In this document: piece by piece, positions 1 to 10,499 of the stretch
Position numbering within the stretch: position 1 is the first letter of the stretch
How the letters are laid out: each line of letters starts with the position of its first letter
NCBI GenBank assembly: GCA_029721515.1
Contig: CM056566.1
Span: 8,782,353 to 8,846,352, forward strand
Origin: Synanceia verrucosa
Lineage: Eukaryota > Chordata > Actinopteri > Perciformes > Synanceiidae
Length of the DNA: 64,000 nucleotides
Direction: 5' to 3'
Made by a program: the position numbers and the translations under genes
Notes under the pieces: generated by a model
The model's input: only the letters and a program-made list of their open reading frames with translations
Databases searched by the model: none
Told to the model about the DNA's origin: nothing

Positions 1-511
1 CAGCATCAGGCTATTTAGCCAGTTATCTCTGCACTTTAAGAACCCCGTATGTAAGGTAAACTTCCTTCCTTTTCAGCCTGGACTATTTTTCCATGTGTTC
101 TTAACAAAAAGTAAAGTTATCAAACTTTGCTGTCCATTCAAACTGTTGTCTCTCTTTGTTTCTTTGTGGCTTATCATTTTAAGTTCAGCTTACTTGAACA
201 TAATAAGGCAATTGGTTTCCCGATATCTTGCTTGTAATGTGAATGCTTAAATTTGTAAGGATAACTTATTTTTACGAGTACTGCTTAAGTAACATAAGTC
301 ACAAGTATAAGTAGTCAAAACTGACATTTTATAGTCAACCGAATTAATGATTTTGAGTTAACTTCACTCAGGTTTACTACCATTATCTGAGTTGTCTAAA
401 CACAGGTTGTGTTAGCTTTATCTAATGAATTATGTACTTTATATTTTGAATTTTTAGGCAATCGGTTTCCTGACTTTCTTTAAGTAAAGTTAACTTATTA
501 CAATTTACAGT
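1..511. other. AT-rich stretch, no gene seen
   Basis: I see no coding potential here. Two similar short motifs, AGGCAATTGGTTTCC near 206-220 and AGGCAATCGGTTTCC near 456-470, suggest an old interspersed repeat with internal duplication. It borders a LINE fragment that starts near 512. Class not recognised. Confidence 0.4.
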
Positions 512-640
512 GTAGTCATTTTCCCATACTTAGCCGATTTGGAGAAGCCCAGTTAAAAGCCATGTTATAGAATATAAGAAACAGCGAGTGAAGTCCAGGA
601 AGGTTATTAAAGAGGGAAAGGTAGCACAAGTTCTGCACTG
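512..640 (+). mobile_element. I/Nimb-like LINE fragment (endonuclease-RT linker)
   Basis: About 115 bp match 32867-32985 closely in the same orientation. That second copy lies between endonuclease and reverse transcriptase remains of a larger LINE, so this is the same linker from another copy. It may be the upstream continuation of the LINE that reappears at 1845, with unrelated repeat sequence between. No open frame is preserved. Confidence 0.55.
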
Positions 641-754
641 TAAGAAAAGTACTTAAGTATACAGCACAATGTACCGTGTTAATGTGAAGGAATTTTCCAT
701 AATATTTTTTTACAGGCATTTTCACCGTATTTTTAAGGATGCATTGGTTCGGAA

Positions 755-1150
755 CATGCATGTTGTCTTGTCATTTCCTGTTTTGAAATAACCCTGTCTC
801 CCTCTCGTTTCAGATCGCTTTGCTTCCTGCCTTCCTGTGTTCCCACATCTGTGATTGTTTTCCCCGCCCTGATTGTTTCCACCTGTGTCCCCTTACGTCA
901 TGTAAAAATAGTCTGGTCTCCCGTCTCACTGTGAGATTGTCATGGTTCTGTCCTGTCGTTGTCCCTGTTTCCAGTGGTTTCCCTCATCGCTCCCTTGTGG
1001 GTTTTTTTTTTAAATTTGGAGCTATAGTTGATTATTGATTTCCTTAGTTTTTCATCCTCCCTAGTGAGTCGATTTTCGGCAGAGCGATTATTTTTTGTTA
1101 CTTTTACAGCATCATAGATCAAGTGTCTCTTTTTGTGTCTAGATTAGATT
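755..1150 (+). repeat. LTR-related dispersed repeat
   Basis: The start (TTGTCTTGTCATTTCCTG and the T-rich stretch after it) matches 17590-17726 and, on the opposite strand, 34960-35140. The last copy is inside what I call the 3' LTR of a gypsy element, so this is probably a related LTR inserted between two pieces of the LINE. Its other end is not clear and may reach about 1840. The interval 1150-1844 shows no gene, only T-rich sequence in the same style. Confidence 0.45.
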
Positions 1151-1844
1151 TCCCCCTCATTGTGAATGAGTGTTGGCCATTTTGTTTGTAAGTTTCTCAG
1201 TCTCTTTTGAGTGCCTATGTGATAGGGTCAGCCCACGTAGGTGTTTATTGGCTTACACCATCAGGTGCGTGAGATGAGAATTAATGAGTCTGTGACATCC
1301 GCTTAGATAAACCAGGAAATGCTCTAAAAATGTTTGGTCTGTTCCTTGTGTGATTTATTTTTGATATCAATGTGTGTGATTAATGCGTTCTGCACTTTGT
1401 AGTATAGACTAGTGTGTGCATGAGTGTACTGTAATTACGTATGGCTGAATCTTTACCTAAGGTAATCCGGCAGCGCGGCTAAACATTTGGGTCAGCCCTT
1501 TGGGCTTAGGTTATGTGTTTCTGTTGTTGTTGTTGTCCTTTATTTGATGACTATTAAGTTAATTAGTATTTCTAGTTTCCTTCCTTGTGAGCACCCTTAG
1601 TTTAGTCTGTTTCAGCCTTTAGCTGACTTTTATTTTGTAAGTTTCACAGCCTTGTATTTCTCTTTATTATTTGTAACTTTTGTGGCCTCGGTAGCGAGTG
1701 TCCTTACTTTAAGTTTTATAGCCATTAGTTAGATCTGCTTTCTTTTCTAGTTAGCTCTCTGTTTTTCCCTCAGCTTGTCTGAGTGGTTTTGAGTTTCCCC
1801 TTTTTTTTGAGTTTCCCCATCCGTATAGTGCATCCAAAGTAGGG

Positions 1845-2351
1845 ACTACTGGAAAAAGTAAAGGTTTTTAAGTTTTGGGGGGTATGGATGGATGAGAGAT
1901 TAACATATAGGGTGCATGTGGACAAGATGGTGAGAGGCCCCTGAGGCTGTGCACTGGGGCCTTCCAGTCAACGCCAATCCCTGCACTGTTGGTAGAGACA
2001 GGGGAGACCCCACTGAGGCTGTGGCATGAGAAGCTAGCACACGATTACTGGGTAATTGAGAGGATTCCCATCAGCCTTCCCTTCAAGAGTGCTGCTGTCC
2101 AAATGCTGCGAATTTGAGAATAGACAGAGTAAGCCTAATAGGGGCAGTTTTTTAGAGTCTGTTAGAAAACACACAGAGGAGCTGGGCCTTGAGGAGGTTA
2201 GTATAGTGCCCACTGTGTGCTGCCCACCTGTTCCATGGTGGTTATTGGCTGAGGCAGATGTGGGCATGTCAATAAAACAGCTAATACAGGAGGAGGTAAT
2301 TGGAAATGTGGTAGAAGGGGTAGGTGCCTTGAGAGTAAAAGGGGGAATATA
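1845..2351 (+). pseudogene. I/Nimb-like LINE, RT thumb and linker to RNase H (broken)
   Basis: Translation on the + strand reads FWGVWMDERLTYRVHVDKMV around 1875-1935, a typical end of a LINE reverse transcriptase. A linker runs to a GGIYT-like entry into RNase H at 2340. Several frame breaks are present. The RNase H continues after a Tc1 insertion (from 3078) and again after a second Tc1 element (from 5973), so the three pieces form one 5'-truncated LINE on the + strand. Confidence 0.65.
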
Positions 2352-3077
2352 CACTGACCAAAACTTCCAACACAACACTCCCATGGTTTATGCATATTGT
2401 ACCAAATTCAAGTGACATGCTAACAACACGTATCAGATATGAAGTTTTAATTCGAATGCAGTGTTATAGCGCTCTTGCCCATTGCAGACGGACATGGCGA
2501 CGTGCTGGAGTCAACAGCAGACCACGGCGGGGATATCAGCTGTGCAACCTGGCCTCACGCAAGCGGTTGCGTACTGTTTGGTCGCTGATTCTGTTCTGAT
2601 GTCGACCTCTGGTCTGTGCTGCAGTCACTGTAGCTGGCAGGAAACAGTTTCTCAGATGTTGAAGATGAATATGGCGGTCCTGCCGAGGGGTGGTGACACT
2701 AACGCCTGGGAGCTCATGGTCGGTCATTAGTGCGCCCTGTCTCATTATACCGGTTCCATAGACGCAAAATGGTCCACACATGAACGTCCAAGGCCCTGGC
2801 AACACGTTTCTGTGCCATTTCAGCTGTCAACATACCAACGGCCTGTTGATTTTGATGTAGTCGTGCCATGGACGAACATTTCACCAGGACAATGCAAATG
2901 AGTACTAAAGATCACCATTGGTACGGCTACTTATTGACCAGGTTTTAAAAGGACTGGTGATTAAGCAAATCCTTTGAGATTTCATGTGATATTTCATGTG
3001 GTATAAATCAAATTCACTGTTTGGCTTTGTGTGCCAAGTCAGTCATGGGAGTGTTGCGTTGGAAGTTTTGGTCAGTA
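2352..3077 (-). mobile_element. Tc1/mariner element, internally deleted
   Basis: The ends are inverted repeats of about 32 bp (ACTGACCAAAACTTCCAAC on the left, its complement on the right), and TA flanks each end (2350-2351, 3078-3079) as expected for Tc1. The minus strand between about 2866 and 2540 encodes the N-terminal part of a Tc1 transposase: a helix-turn-helix region, then a TTPRQDRHI-like segment and a VRNRLRE-like second DNA-binding region. The catalytic DDE part is missing. At 726 bp it is less than half of an autonomous Tc1. It is inserted in the RNase H entry of the LINE. Confidence 0.85.
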
Positions 3078-3387
3078 TATTAAGATCTACACAGATGGGT
3101 CGAGAGACCCAGCGAGTGGGAAAGCAGGAATATTCCACATATCCACATCTGCCAAAGCAAAAGACTGTCTGATGGAGTCTCTACTTTTACAGCAGAATTG
3201 ATAGCACTACTGTGGGCTCTGTGGTGGTTGAGGATGGGGGCTTGGGTCAGTGGTCAGCTCTAATGGCATTGAGGGAACAGAGTGAGGCAATGCTAGAGTT
3301 GATATAGTTGAGGAGATATTGATCTTGGTGTCCAATCTGGAGAAGAGGGGAAATTGTATTGGGTTTGTGTGGGTTTTTACACATGTA
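3078..3387 (+). pseudogene. I/Nimb-like LINE RNase H domain, middle part
   Basis: The + strand encodes KIYTDGSRDPASGKAG (first RNase H aspartate in YTDGS) at about 3084-3130 and then FTAELIALLWAL (catalytic glutamate) near 3190. Near 3360-3383 it reads FVWVFTHV, the start of the last catalytic region, where a Tc1 element interrupts it. The next residues (IEGNEVA) follow directly after that element at 5974. A stop and frameshift lie near 3230. Confidence 0.75.
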
Positions 3388-3889
3388 CAGTCATGGTCAA
3401 AAGTTTACATACACTTGTAAAGAACAACTGCACCCAAGACCCCGAAGGTTGGGTCTTGAGTGCAGTTGGGTGTTTCAAGTCAAGTCAAGTCAAGTTTATT
3501 TGTATAGCCCAATATCACAAATTATGAATTTGCCCCATTGGGCTTTACAATCTGTACGGGATATGACACCCTCTGTCCTTTACAAATGACCCTCGCATCG
3601 ACTAAGGAAAACCCCCCCCAAAAAAAACCCTTTTAACAGGGAAAAAGAAATGGAAGAAACCTCAGGAAGAGCAACAGAGGAGGGATCCCTCTTCCAGGAT
3701 GGACAGACATGCAATAGATGCCATGTGTACAGAATAACAACAATGAAAACACATTAACACTACATATAAAATTGTATGGAAATGTCCAACTCAATATAAC
3801 AACAGCTAATATACAGTGTATATATATAGAATTGTATGAGAGTGTCCAAGGGGATGAAGAGCATCATCAAGCTATCAGCAAAGGATGAG

Positions 3890-4080
3890 AAGCACGTCTT
3901 CCTCTCCACCACACCAACCAGAAGAAGCTTGGGCTGCACGTCCTCCTTTCCACCACACCAACCAGAAGAAGCCTGGGCAGCACGTCTTCCTCTCTTCACC
4001 ACACCAACCAGAAGAAGCCTGTGCAGCACGTCTTCCACTCCACCATACCAAACAGGAGAAGCCTCCGCAAGATGACCTCG
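3890..4080. repeat. Minisatellite in the L2 3' untranslated region, about 45-bp unit
   Basis: The motif CCAACCAGAAGAAGC recurs about every 45 bp, near 3915, 3959, 4005 and (diverged) 4051, giving about four units. The L2 copy at 52518-53558 holds fewer units (near 52945 and 52990), so the array length differs between copies of the same LINE. Confidence 0.75.
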
Positions 4081-4518
4081 TCACCACCACGTCACTCAGA
4101 ACCAGAAGATGAAGCCTGACTGGTCTGCACAACCACTACTCCACCAGGTAAACTGGATCTATGGATACCTGCAGCATGTGTTAAAGGGAGGAAGAGTAAA
4201 CACATCCTCTTCTCCACTACTCTAACAGATACAACCTGAGCAGCATCGCCTCTTCTCCATCTCACCACCATCACGACAGACGAAGCCTGGATGACACCAC
4301 CTCCTTCTCACCAAGTAGCCTCAGCTCACGGACACCTGGGAGCTGAGAGCACAGGGGCTCCGGGGAAGAAGATGAGTTAGTAAAATGACTTAATGGAGGC
4401 ATCAAAATGAAGAAGAAGAGAAGCTCAGTGTGTCAGAGGAAGTCCCCTGGCAGTCTACACCTATAGCAGCATAACTAAGGATTGATCCAAGGCAGCCTGA
4501 GTCAACCTTGGATCAGTC

Positions 4519-5461
4519 CTAACTATAAGCACTATCAAAAAGGAAAGTCTTAAGCCTACTCTTGAATAAGGGGATGGTGTCTGCCTCCCGGACTGAAAGA
4601 GGGAGTTGGTTCCACAGAAGAGGAGCTTGATAACTGAAAGCTCTAGCTCCCATTCTACTTTTATAAACCCTAGGAATCGCTAATAGTCCTGCATTCTGAA
4701 AGCGCAGAGTTCTAGCAGGATTATAAGGCACTATTATCTCTTTAAGATAAGATGGTGCCTAACCATTCAGTGCCTTGTAGGAGAGGAGGAGGATTTTAAA
4801 TTCTATTCTAGATTTTACAGGGAGCCAGTGCAGAGAGGCTAACACCGGAGAAATATGGTCTCTTTTCCTGGTTCTGGTCAGAACACGTGCTGCAGCATTC
4901 TGGACCAGCTGGAGAGTCTTGATAGACTTATTAGGGCAGCCTGATAATAAGGAATTGCAATAGTCCAGCCTAGAAGTTACAAATGCATGGACTAATTTTT
5001 CTGCATCGTTTTGAGAGAGAATATGCCTTATTTTTGCAATGTTATGCAGATGGAAAAAAGCAGTTCTAGCTGTTTGTTTCATGTGGACGTTGAAGGACAT
5101 ATCTTGGTCAAAAATTACCCCTAGATTCCTTACAGTGGTGCTCGAGGCTGGTGCAAAGCCACCTAGAGTAAATAAATCATTAGATAGGTTATTTCTGAGA
5201 TTTTCGGGGCCAATTAGAATAACTTCAGTTTTATCTGAGTTTAACAACAAGACATTGTGCGTCATCCGTTTTTATATCCTTAAGACATGTTTGGAGTTTA
5301 GTTAACTGGCTGGATTCATCTGACTTAAATGACAAATATAGCTGAGTATCATCTGCATAACAGTGAAAGTTTATGGAGTGTTTTCTGTTAACATTGCCTA
5401 AAGGAAGCATATATAAAGTAAATATAATTGGCCCAAGCACAGGACCTTGAGGTAACTCCAT
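4519..5461 (-). pseudogene. L2-like LINE reverse transcriptase, C-terminal half
   Basis: The minus strand encodes PQGPVLGPIIFTLYM and then HCYADDTQLY, the intact YADD catalytic motif, near 5345-5385. It continues with NLGVIFDQDMSFN, LDYCNSLLSGCP and ARVLTRTRKRDHI, and ends MGARAFSYQAPLLWNQLP. One frameshift separates the first segment (to about 5231) from the second (from 5265), and a stop near 4755 separates the third. The N-terminal endonuclease is missing through 5' truncation. Confidence 0.85.
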
Positions 5462-5479
5462 AACTGACTATGGACTGCA

Positions 5480-5762
5480 TGGAGGACAGGACAGTGATCC
5501 TAAACACACATCAAAAGTGGTAATGGAATGGCTAAATCAGGTTAGAATTAAGGTTTTAGAATGGCCTGACTTAAACCCCATTGAGAACATGTGGACAGTG
5601 CTGAAGAAACAAGTCCATATCAGAAAGCCAACAAATTTAACTGAACTGAACCAATTCTATCAAGAGGAGTGGGCAAAGATTCAACCAGAAGCTTGTGGAT
5701 GGCTACCAAAAGCGCCCAATTTAAGTGAAAATGGCCAAACATTAGCATTGCTGTATGTATAG
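5480..5762 (+). pseudogene. Tc1 transposase C-terminal remnant
   Basis: The frame starts at a DSDPKHTSK-like segment (second catalytic aspartate region), continues through WPDLNPIENMW, the hallmark of Tc1 transposases with the last acidic residue, and ends PEACGWLP. The N-terminal DNA-binding domains and first catalytic aspartate are absent, lost when the L2 LINE inserted. No function is expected. Confidence 0.8.
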
Positions 5763-5972
5763 TTTTGACCCAGCATATTTGGTCACATTGTCAGTTGACC
5801 TATAATAAAGTCATAAAAGAACCAAACTTCATGAATGTTTTTGTGACAAAGAAGTATCTGTTCCAATCACTCTATCAGGGAAAAATCAGAGTTGTAGAAA
5901 TAACTGGAAACTCAAGAGAGCCATGACATTATGTTCTTTACAAGTGTATGTAAACTTTTGACCACGACTGTA

Positions 5973-6400
5973 TGGATAGAAGGGAATGAGGTGGCAGAGT
6001 AGCAAAGTGCAGTCTGGGCAGGTAAGAGGTGGATGTCAGAGTCCCTTTAGGGAAAATGGAGTGCCGTAGCATTATCAGTGGAAGACTCAATACGACCTAT
6101 GAGGAGAGTGTGTATGGAGAGAGCAGAGGATGTCAGTCACTTTGGTCTAGCAAGTAGGTTGACATTAGTGGGGAAGCAAACCTATGGGAAATATGAACAC
6201 TGCAGGGTCTCAGAGAGAGTGGTACGCACCACAATGCAGTGCCCAGCTTATGCTGAGCAAAGGAGGATGCTAATAGGCCTATAAATATTATAATATAGAC
6301 CTCAGAGGGTGAGGCTGTAGTAGTGCAAAATGACCTGTGTGTGAGGCAGCAATGCACTAATCTGTGCCTAGTCTGCTGAAAATTAAAGAAGAAACAAAGA
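5973..6400 (+). pseudogene. I/Nimb-like LINE, RNase H end and 3' tail
   Basis: It begins with IEGNEVA, the continuation of RNase H interrupted at 3387. A C-terminal zinc-finger-like segment follows (QCPAYAEQRRM near 6236-6270, preceded by EHCRVSE). An AAG-rich tail follows to about 6400. The same 3' end is present at 38118-38390 as part of duplicated block B. Confidence 0.7.
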
Positions 6401-7264
6401 CAACAAAGAAAACAAACAAGCACAACCTTCAGGATTCATTTCAAACTGACACAGAGTCATAGGAGAAGCCATTAGCATCATTTTTGAACGATAATATGAC
6501 TTTTGATCATAAAACAGCAAAGCTAAGACATACTTTATGATTTTGCAAATGTCATTTTCAGCACTTTTTGGCATCTAGCTCTCTGAGTTTTGGTCACACG
6601 ATGATGAGAAAGACATCTTTGTAATCAGCAGATTTCATATGACATCTTGTTTGTGTGGCACTCTGAATATGTCACATTAGTGTAATTGTCAATATTCAAT
6701 TTCTTAGTCCCCATCATTATTTTTTCTTGTTAATTAAGTTTAAACAAATTGTGTCACCTGGATTAATTAAAGGGGCAATACCGGTTTTTGCCAGGATGTG
6801 TCGCTGGGGTAACAGTGAGAGACTGGTGTTGCATAATTCTTCCATAAACAGGAAGTAAGCCCAGTTTAATGCACGACAGTGAAGAGAGCAGCACTTCAAA
6901 GACAAGAGCACATATTCACGGTCCATCCTTTTTTTTTTCCAGGTGAGGGGTGTACAGATGCACTGTATGTTTTTGTATACCTGTTCCGTCTGTGGGTCAT
7001 ATTTTATGTTGACATTGTGTTAAAATATGGATGAAAAGGCAGCTAACGTCTTGCCAGTATAAGCAGTATAGAGAATGTGAACGTGACGTCACGTCGCTGT
7101 GGATTGTGGGTCAAAAGCATCATACACTCTCAGTGCTCTGTGACACATCACAATTACAATTTAAATAGATCATTAAGATCTCCGAAAACCAAGTTGTACT
7201 CTGGTTATGAATCAGTTGAAATTGTAAGTGAAGCTGACTGCAGATGTGAGTGAACTGTGTAAAT

Positions 7265-7700
7265 GTAACTACACTCACAGTCAATGAAAACTTTGAGACC
7301 ATATTTTTCAACATAATTTTTATTTTGAAACCCTAAACTGGATTTTTTTCATATGAATCATTTGTTTAGGATATTGGCATACAGAAACAAAAATCTAAAG
7401 TTTCCATAATAATTTCAAAACAAATAACAAAAGATAATAGCACCTGCCCAAAAGCCTCTGCGCTTGGAAGCTGACTTCCAGCAAGCGTCGACGCACAGTA
7501 GGGCTGCTGATCCAGGGGTTGTTCCCGCTGGGTGTTTCCTTCTCTGTAGGACTGGTATGTCGAAACCGGTCCCACAGGTGTTGCAACCGGATGTAGCGAT
7601 CCTGGTTGGGAGTTATCTCTCCAGGCCAAGAGTTGTCTCTTGGCCTGGATGTGGTCTATCGTCAACAGAGACTGTCGTGTTGATAACTGCAGCAGAAATG
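7265..7700 (-). mobile_element. Tc1-like element relic
   Basis: The minus strand near 7640-7450 reads NQDRYIRLQHLWDRF and then SSPTVRRRLLE, matching the second DNA-binding region of Tc1 transposases. A possible terminal repeat, CAGTCAATGAAAACTTTGAGACC, starts at 7274 but no partner was found on the right side. It is decayed, with no catalytic region. Confidence 0.5.
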
Positions 7701-7724
7701 TCAAGAACAGCAACAGCCACTTCT

Positions 7725-7850
7725 GTTCATCTTCTGGGACCTAAAGAAAGCTTTGGACAAGGTCCCACGGCCGGCTATGTGGGCAGTCCTTTTGCTGCCC
7801 AGATGACTTCATCCTTTCATTTCATGATGGAATGGTGGGCAGAGTATGCC
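7725..7850 (+). pseudogene. LINE reverse transcriptase fragment
   Basis: The + strand reads WDLKKAFDKVPRPAMWAVL, then after a frame change DDF and FHDGMVG. LKKAFDKVPR carries the first RT catalytic aspartate region of RTE-like elements. It is about 120 bp only, isolated next to a Tc1 relic. Confidence 0.55.
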
Positions 7851-9176
7851 AACTAAAAGCTGCCTCAATGAATAATTACAACTCCCATTCAAGTAGAAAT
7901 ATGCATACATGTATACCTCAAAGTTTCTATCGACTGTCAGTATATGTAACTGTAACTATTATGTATGTAAGCGCAGTGTAAGCGCTGTGTTTCTCTTTCA
8001 CGTTTCATTTTTGCCCATTTCATGTTACAAATTAACACTTTAACAATGCTCTTTGGTGGATTATTTGATTGCTGAATTACAGTAGAAGCTCGGACAGATT
8101 AAAAAGAATGGTTCATCTAATTTTATCAACATTTATGATCGGTAGGTACGGCTGCATTTTTAGTTTCCTTGACTTTTTTGAATGGAGTTCTTCTTCATGA
8201 CCCGCTTTAATCGTGTTTAGTTGTTCCGCATTTTGGAAACAGCAGTAAATATAATAAAAGATAGCCTCGCTTAATCCCTTATTCTAGTGTAGTGCAACGG
8301 GCCCAGGAGGGATTGTTTACGTCCAAGATCACATTGTCTACAGCCCGGCATATCAGGCTGGAAGCGAGTGCCTTGTGTAAGCATGGATAATAGTGAATTG
8401 CAGGAAAGTTGTTTTGTTTTGCTGTTTGTAAAATTAATGTATTTAGCAATGTTTATCGGCTGTTTCGGTTCAGCGGTCAGTAAAATATTAACAAGTTTGG
8501 TAATGTAATAACAGTAAAAGCTATATTATTTGTCATGGTAATATCTGCATGTTTGTTGTTATGATTCTTCCATAAACAGGAAGTAAGCCCAGTTTAATGC
8601 ACGACAGTGAACAGTGAAGATAGCAGCACGTTAAAGACAAGAGCACATATGACATGTGAGTGAAACAGTTGACAACACCCTGGATTTTCTGTTTATTGAG
8701 AAAGCATAACATTTGCATGGTTAGCATGGAGTGGCAAACTTAGCAGAAGCACTAAAATAAATGTGCCCTGTATTCGTGTTTTCATTAAATCCCTAAACAA
8801 CTGCTTAGGGTTTGATTTGTGTTTCATATAGGTGACAGTGCTTGATAGAGGATTTAAGCTGAGATTCTCCCTTTCATTTTGTTATGCTACATAATTGGAT
8901 TGGAGCTTTCTATCCTATGCTATCCTAACCTAATCTATGCATACACCAGCCTCCTGTACATGGGCTGTCATGTTGAAGAGGTTGAAGAGGTGTCATTTAG
9001 TGTTCTGTAACAAAAGCTCAGATGAGGACAGCCAGTCAGTGGGAGGGCAAAGTAACTGTTACCTAATATTTTCCTCCTCTTGTGATGTAGCGAAGGCAAA
9101 ACAGTGGGTGTGGGAGGAAAATTAGTTTTCTCAAAAGGGTGGCTGGCTTCTCTCTTAGAGAGAGGATGAGGAGCTA

Positions 9177-10008
9177 CACTATATTGCCAAAAGTATTTGC
9201 TCACCTGCCTTGACGTAGGTCCACCCTTTGCAGCTATAACAGCTTCAACTCTTCTGGGAAGGCTGTCCACAAGGTTTAGGAGTGTGTTTATGGGATTTTT
9301 TGACCATTCTTCCAGAAGCATATTTGTGAGGTCACACACTGATGTTGGACGAGAAGGCCTGGCTCTCAGTCTCTGCTCTAATTCATCCCAAAGGTGTTCT
9401 ATGGGGTTGAGGTCAGGACTCTGTGCAGGCCAGTCAAGTTCATCCACACCAATCTCTGGAGAATGCGTCTCAACTGCTCTAGAGTCCAGTGGCGGCGTGC
9501 TTTACACCACTGCATCCTACGCTTTGCATTGCACTTGGTGATGTATGGCTTGGATGCAGCTGCTCGGCCATGGAAATCCATTCCATGAAGCTCTCTGTGC
9601 ACTGTTCTTGAGCTAATCTGAAGGCCACATGAAGTTTGGAGGTCTGTAGTGATTGACTCTGCAGAAAGTTGGGGACCTCTTCGCGCTCCATCAGTTTACG
9701 TGGCCTACCACTTCGTGGCTGAGTTGCTGTCGTTCCAAAACACTTCCATGTTCTTATAATACAGCTGACAGTTGACTATGGAATATTTAGGAGAGAGGAA
9801 CTGGATTTGTTGCACAGGTGGCATCCTATCACAGTTCTACGCTGGAATTCACTGAGCTCCTGAGAGCGACCCATTCTTTCACAAATGTTTGTAAAAGCAG
9901 TCTGCATGCCTAGGTGCTTGATTTTATACACCTGTGAGCATGGAAGTGATTGGAACACCTGATTCTGATTATTTGGATGGGTGAGCGAATACTTTTGGCA
10001 ATACAGTT
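9177..10008 (-). mobile_element. Tc1/mariner element with internal deletions
   Basis: The ends are inverted repeats (ATATTGCCAAAAGTATTTGC left; GAATACTTTTGGCAATAC right) flanked by TA at 9175-9176 and 10009-10010. On the minus strand it encodes MGRSQELSEFQRRTV (transposase N-terminus, near 9872), a VHRELHGMDFHGRAAASKP region, then directly WPAQSPDLNPIEHLWDELE with the last catalytic glutamate. Two internal segments, including the middle catalytic region, are deleted. Block B keeps the unfilled site at about 39067. Confidence 0.85.
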
Positions 10009-10224
10009 TATATTTTGAAAGTGTATAAGAGCTAAGAATGGTTATGATTTCGAAAATGAGTTCACAACTCTGACACCAGGTACTGGTGAGTATTGTAGTT
10101 AACCTCTTCCATTTAGTTATTATCAGTGTCTTGAGATGAATTGCAGACTTTTACCCTTGGTAAACTCTTTACAAAACTGTTTATGAAAGCCACACTCACA
10201 GTTATATCAACTCTTTTGACAGCA

Positions 10225-10455
10225 AACGTATATCAAACCAAATTTGAAAAAGCCTTTATTGTCATTATATGACGGTGCATACAACGAAATTAGGAGTGCT
10301 GCTCCGCATGGTGCTCAGTCACCTATATCAAAAAGAAGAAAAAAGAAGACAGTCATCTTAAAAAAAGAATAAAATAGAAAACACATTGATAAAGTTATAC
10401 AAGAAATTAGACACTATTTACAGCAGTAAGGCATGATACATTAGACAAATACATT
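10225..10455. repeat. LINE 3'-end or SINE fragment specific to block A
   Basis: It contains TTTATTGTCATTATATGACG and ACAACGAAATTAGG, a familiar 3' end of fish retroposons. Block B has neighbouring DNA joined without it (CAGCAAGTGTATACATGAGA near 39230), so it entered A after the duplication or was lost in B. No coding part. Confidence 0.55.
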
Positions 10456-10499
10456 TACATATGTAAGACTTTGATAATACTACTCCACCAGTGATCACA

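Larger units (their letters stand above)
3470..5462 (-). mobile_element. L2-like LINE, 5'-truncated (copy 1)
   Basis: Read on the minus strand, it runs from the RT catalytic region at 5462 to a 3' end at about 3470, where the sequence finishes in short TTGAC repeats as CR1/L2 elements do. The 3' third holds a minisatellite. A second copy with the same 3' end lies at 52518-53558. It is inserted in a Tc1 element. The family is a common fish LINE of the L2/CR1/Rex1 group; I cannot decide the exact clade by eye. Confidence 0.8.
3388..5970 (+). mobile_element. Tc1/mariner element split by an L2 LINE
   Basis: The terminal inverted repeats match over more than 30 bp (CAGTCATGGTCAAAAGTTTA at the left, its complement at the right) and TA flanks both ends (3386-3387, 5971-5972). 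Most of the left half is replaced by an inserted L2-like LINE (3470-5462). Only the transposase C-terminus remains, on the + strand. The target site is inside the RNase H of a LINE, which resumes exactly after the right TA. Confidence 0.85.
6660..8700. other. Stretch present in block A, absent from B; no host gene seen
   Basis: Block B passes directly from the equivalent of 6650 to that of 8710. The stretch contains a Tc1-like relic, a LINE RT fragment and a direct repeat of about 85 bp (6829-6915 and 8567-8655, sharing TTCTTCCATAAACAGGAAGT). Either B lost it or A gained it. The direct repeat near both sides would favour loss by recombination if the copies mark the boundaries, but they lie about 170 and 50 bp inside. 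Confidence 0.5.

Noticed and set aside
3890..4080. Regularly spaced repeats that could suggest a CRISPR array
   Set aside because: Units are contiguous and diverged, without unique spacers, inside a fish LINE.
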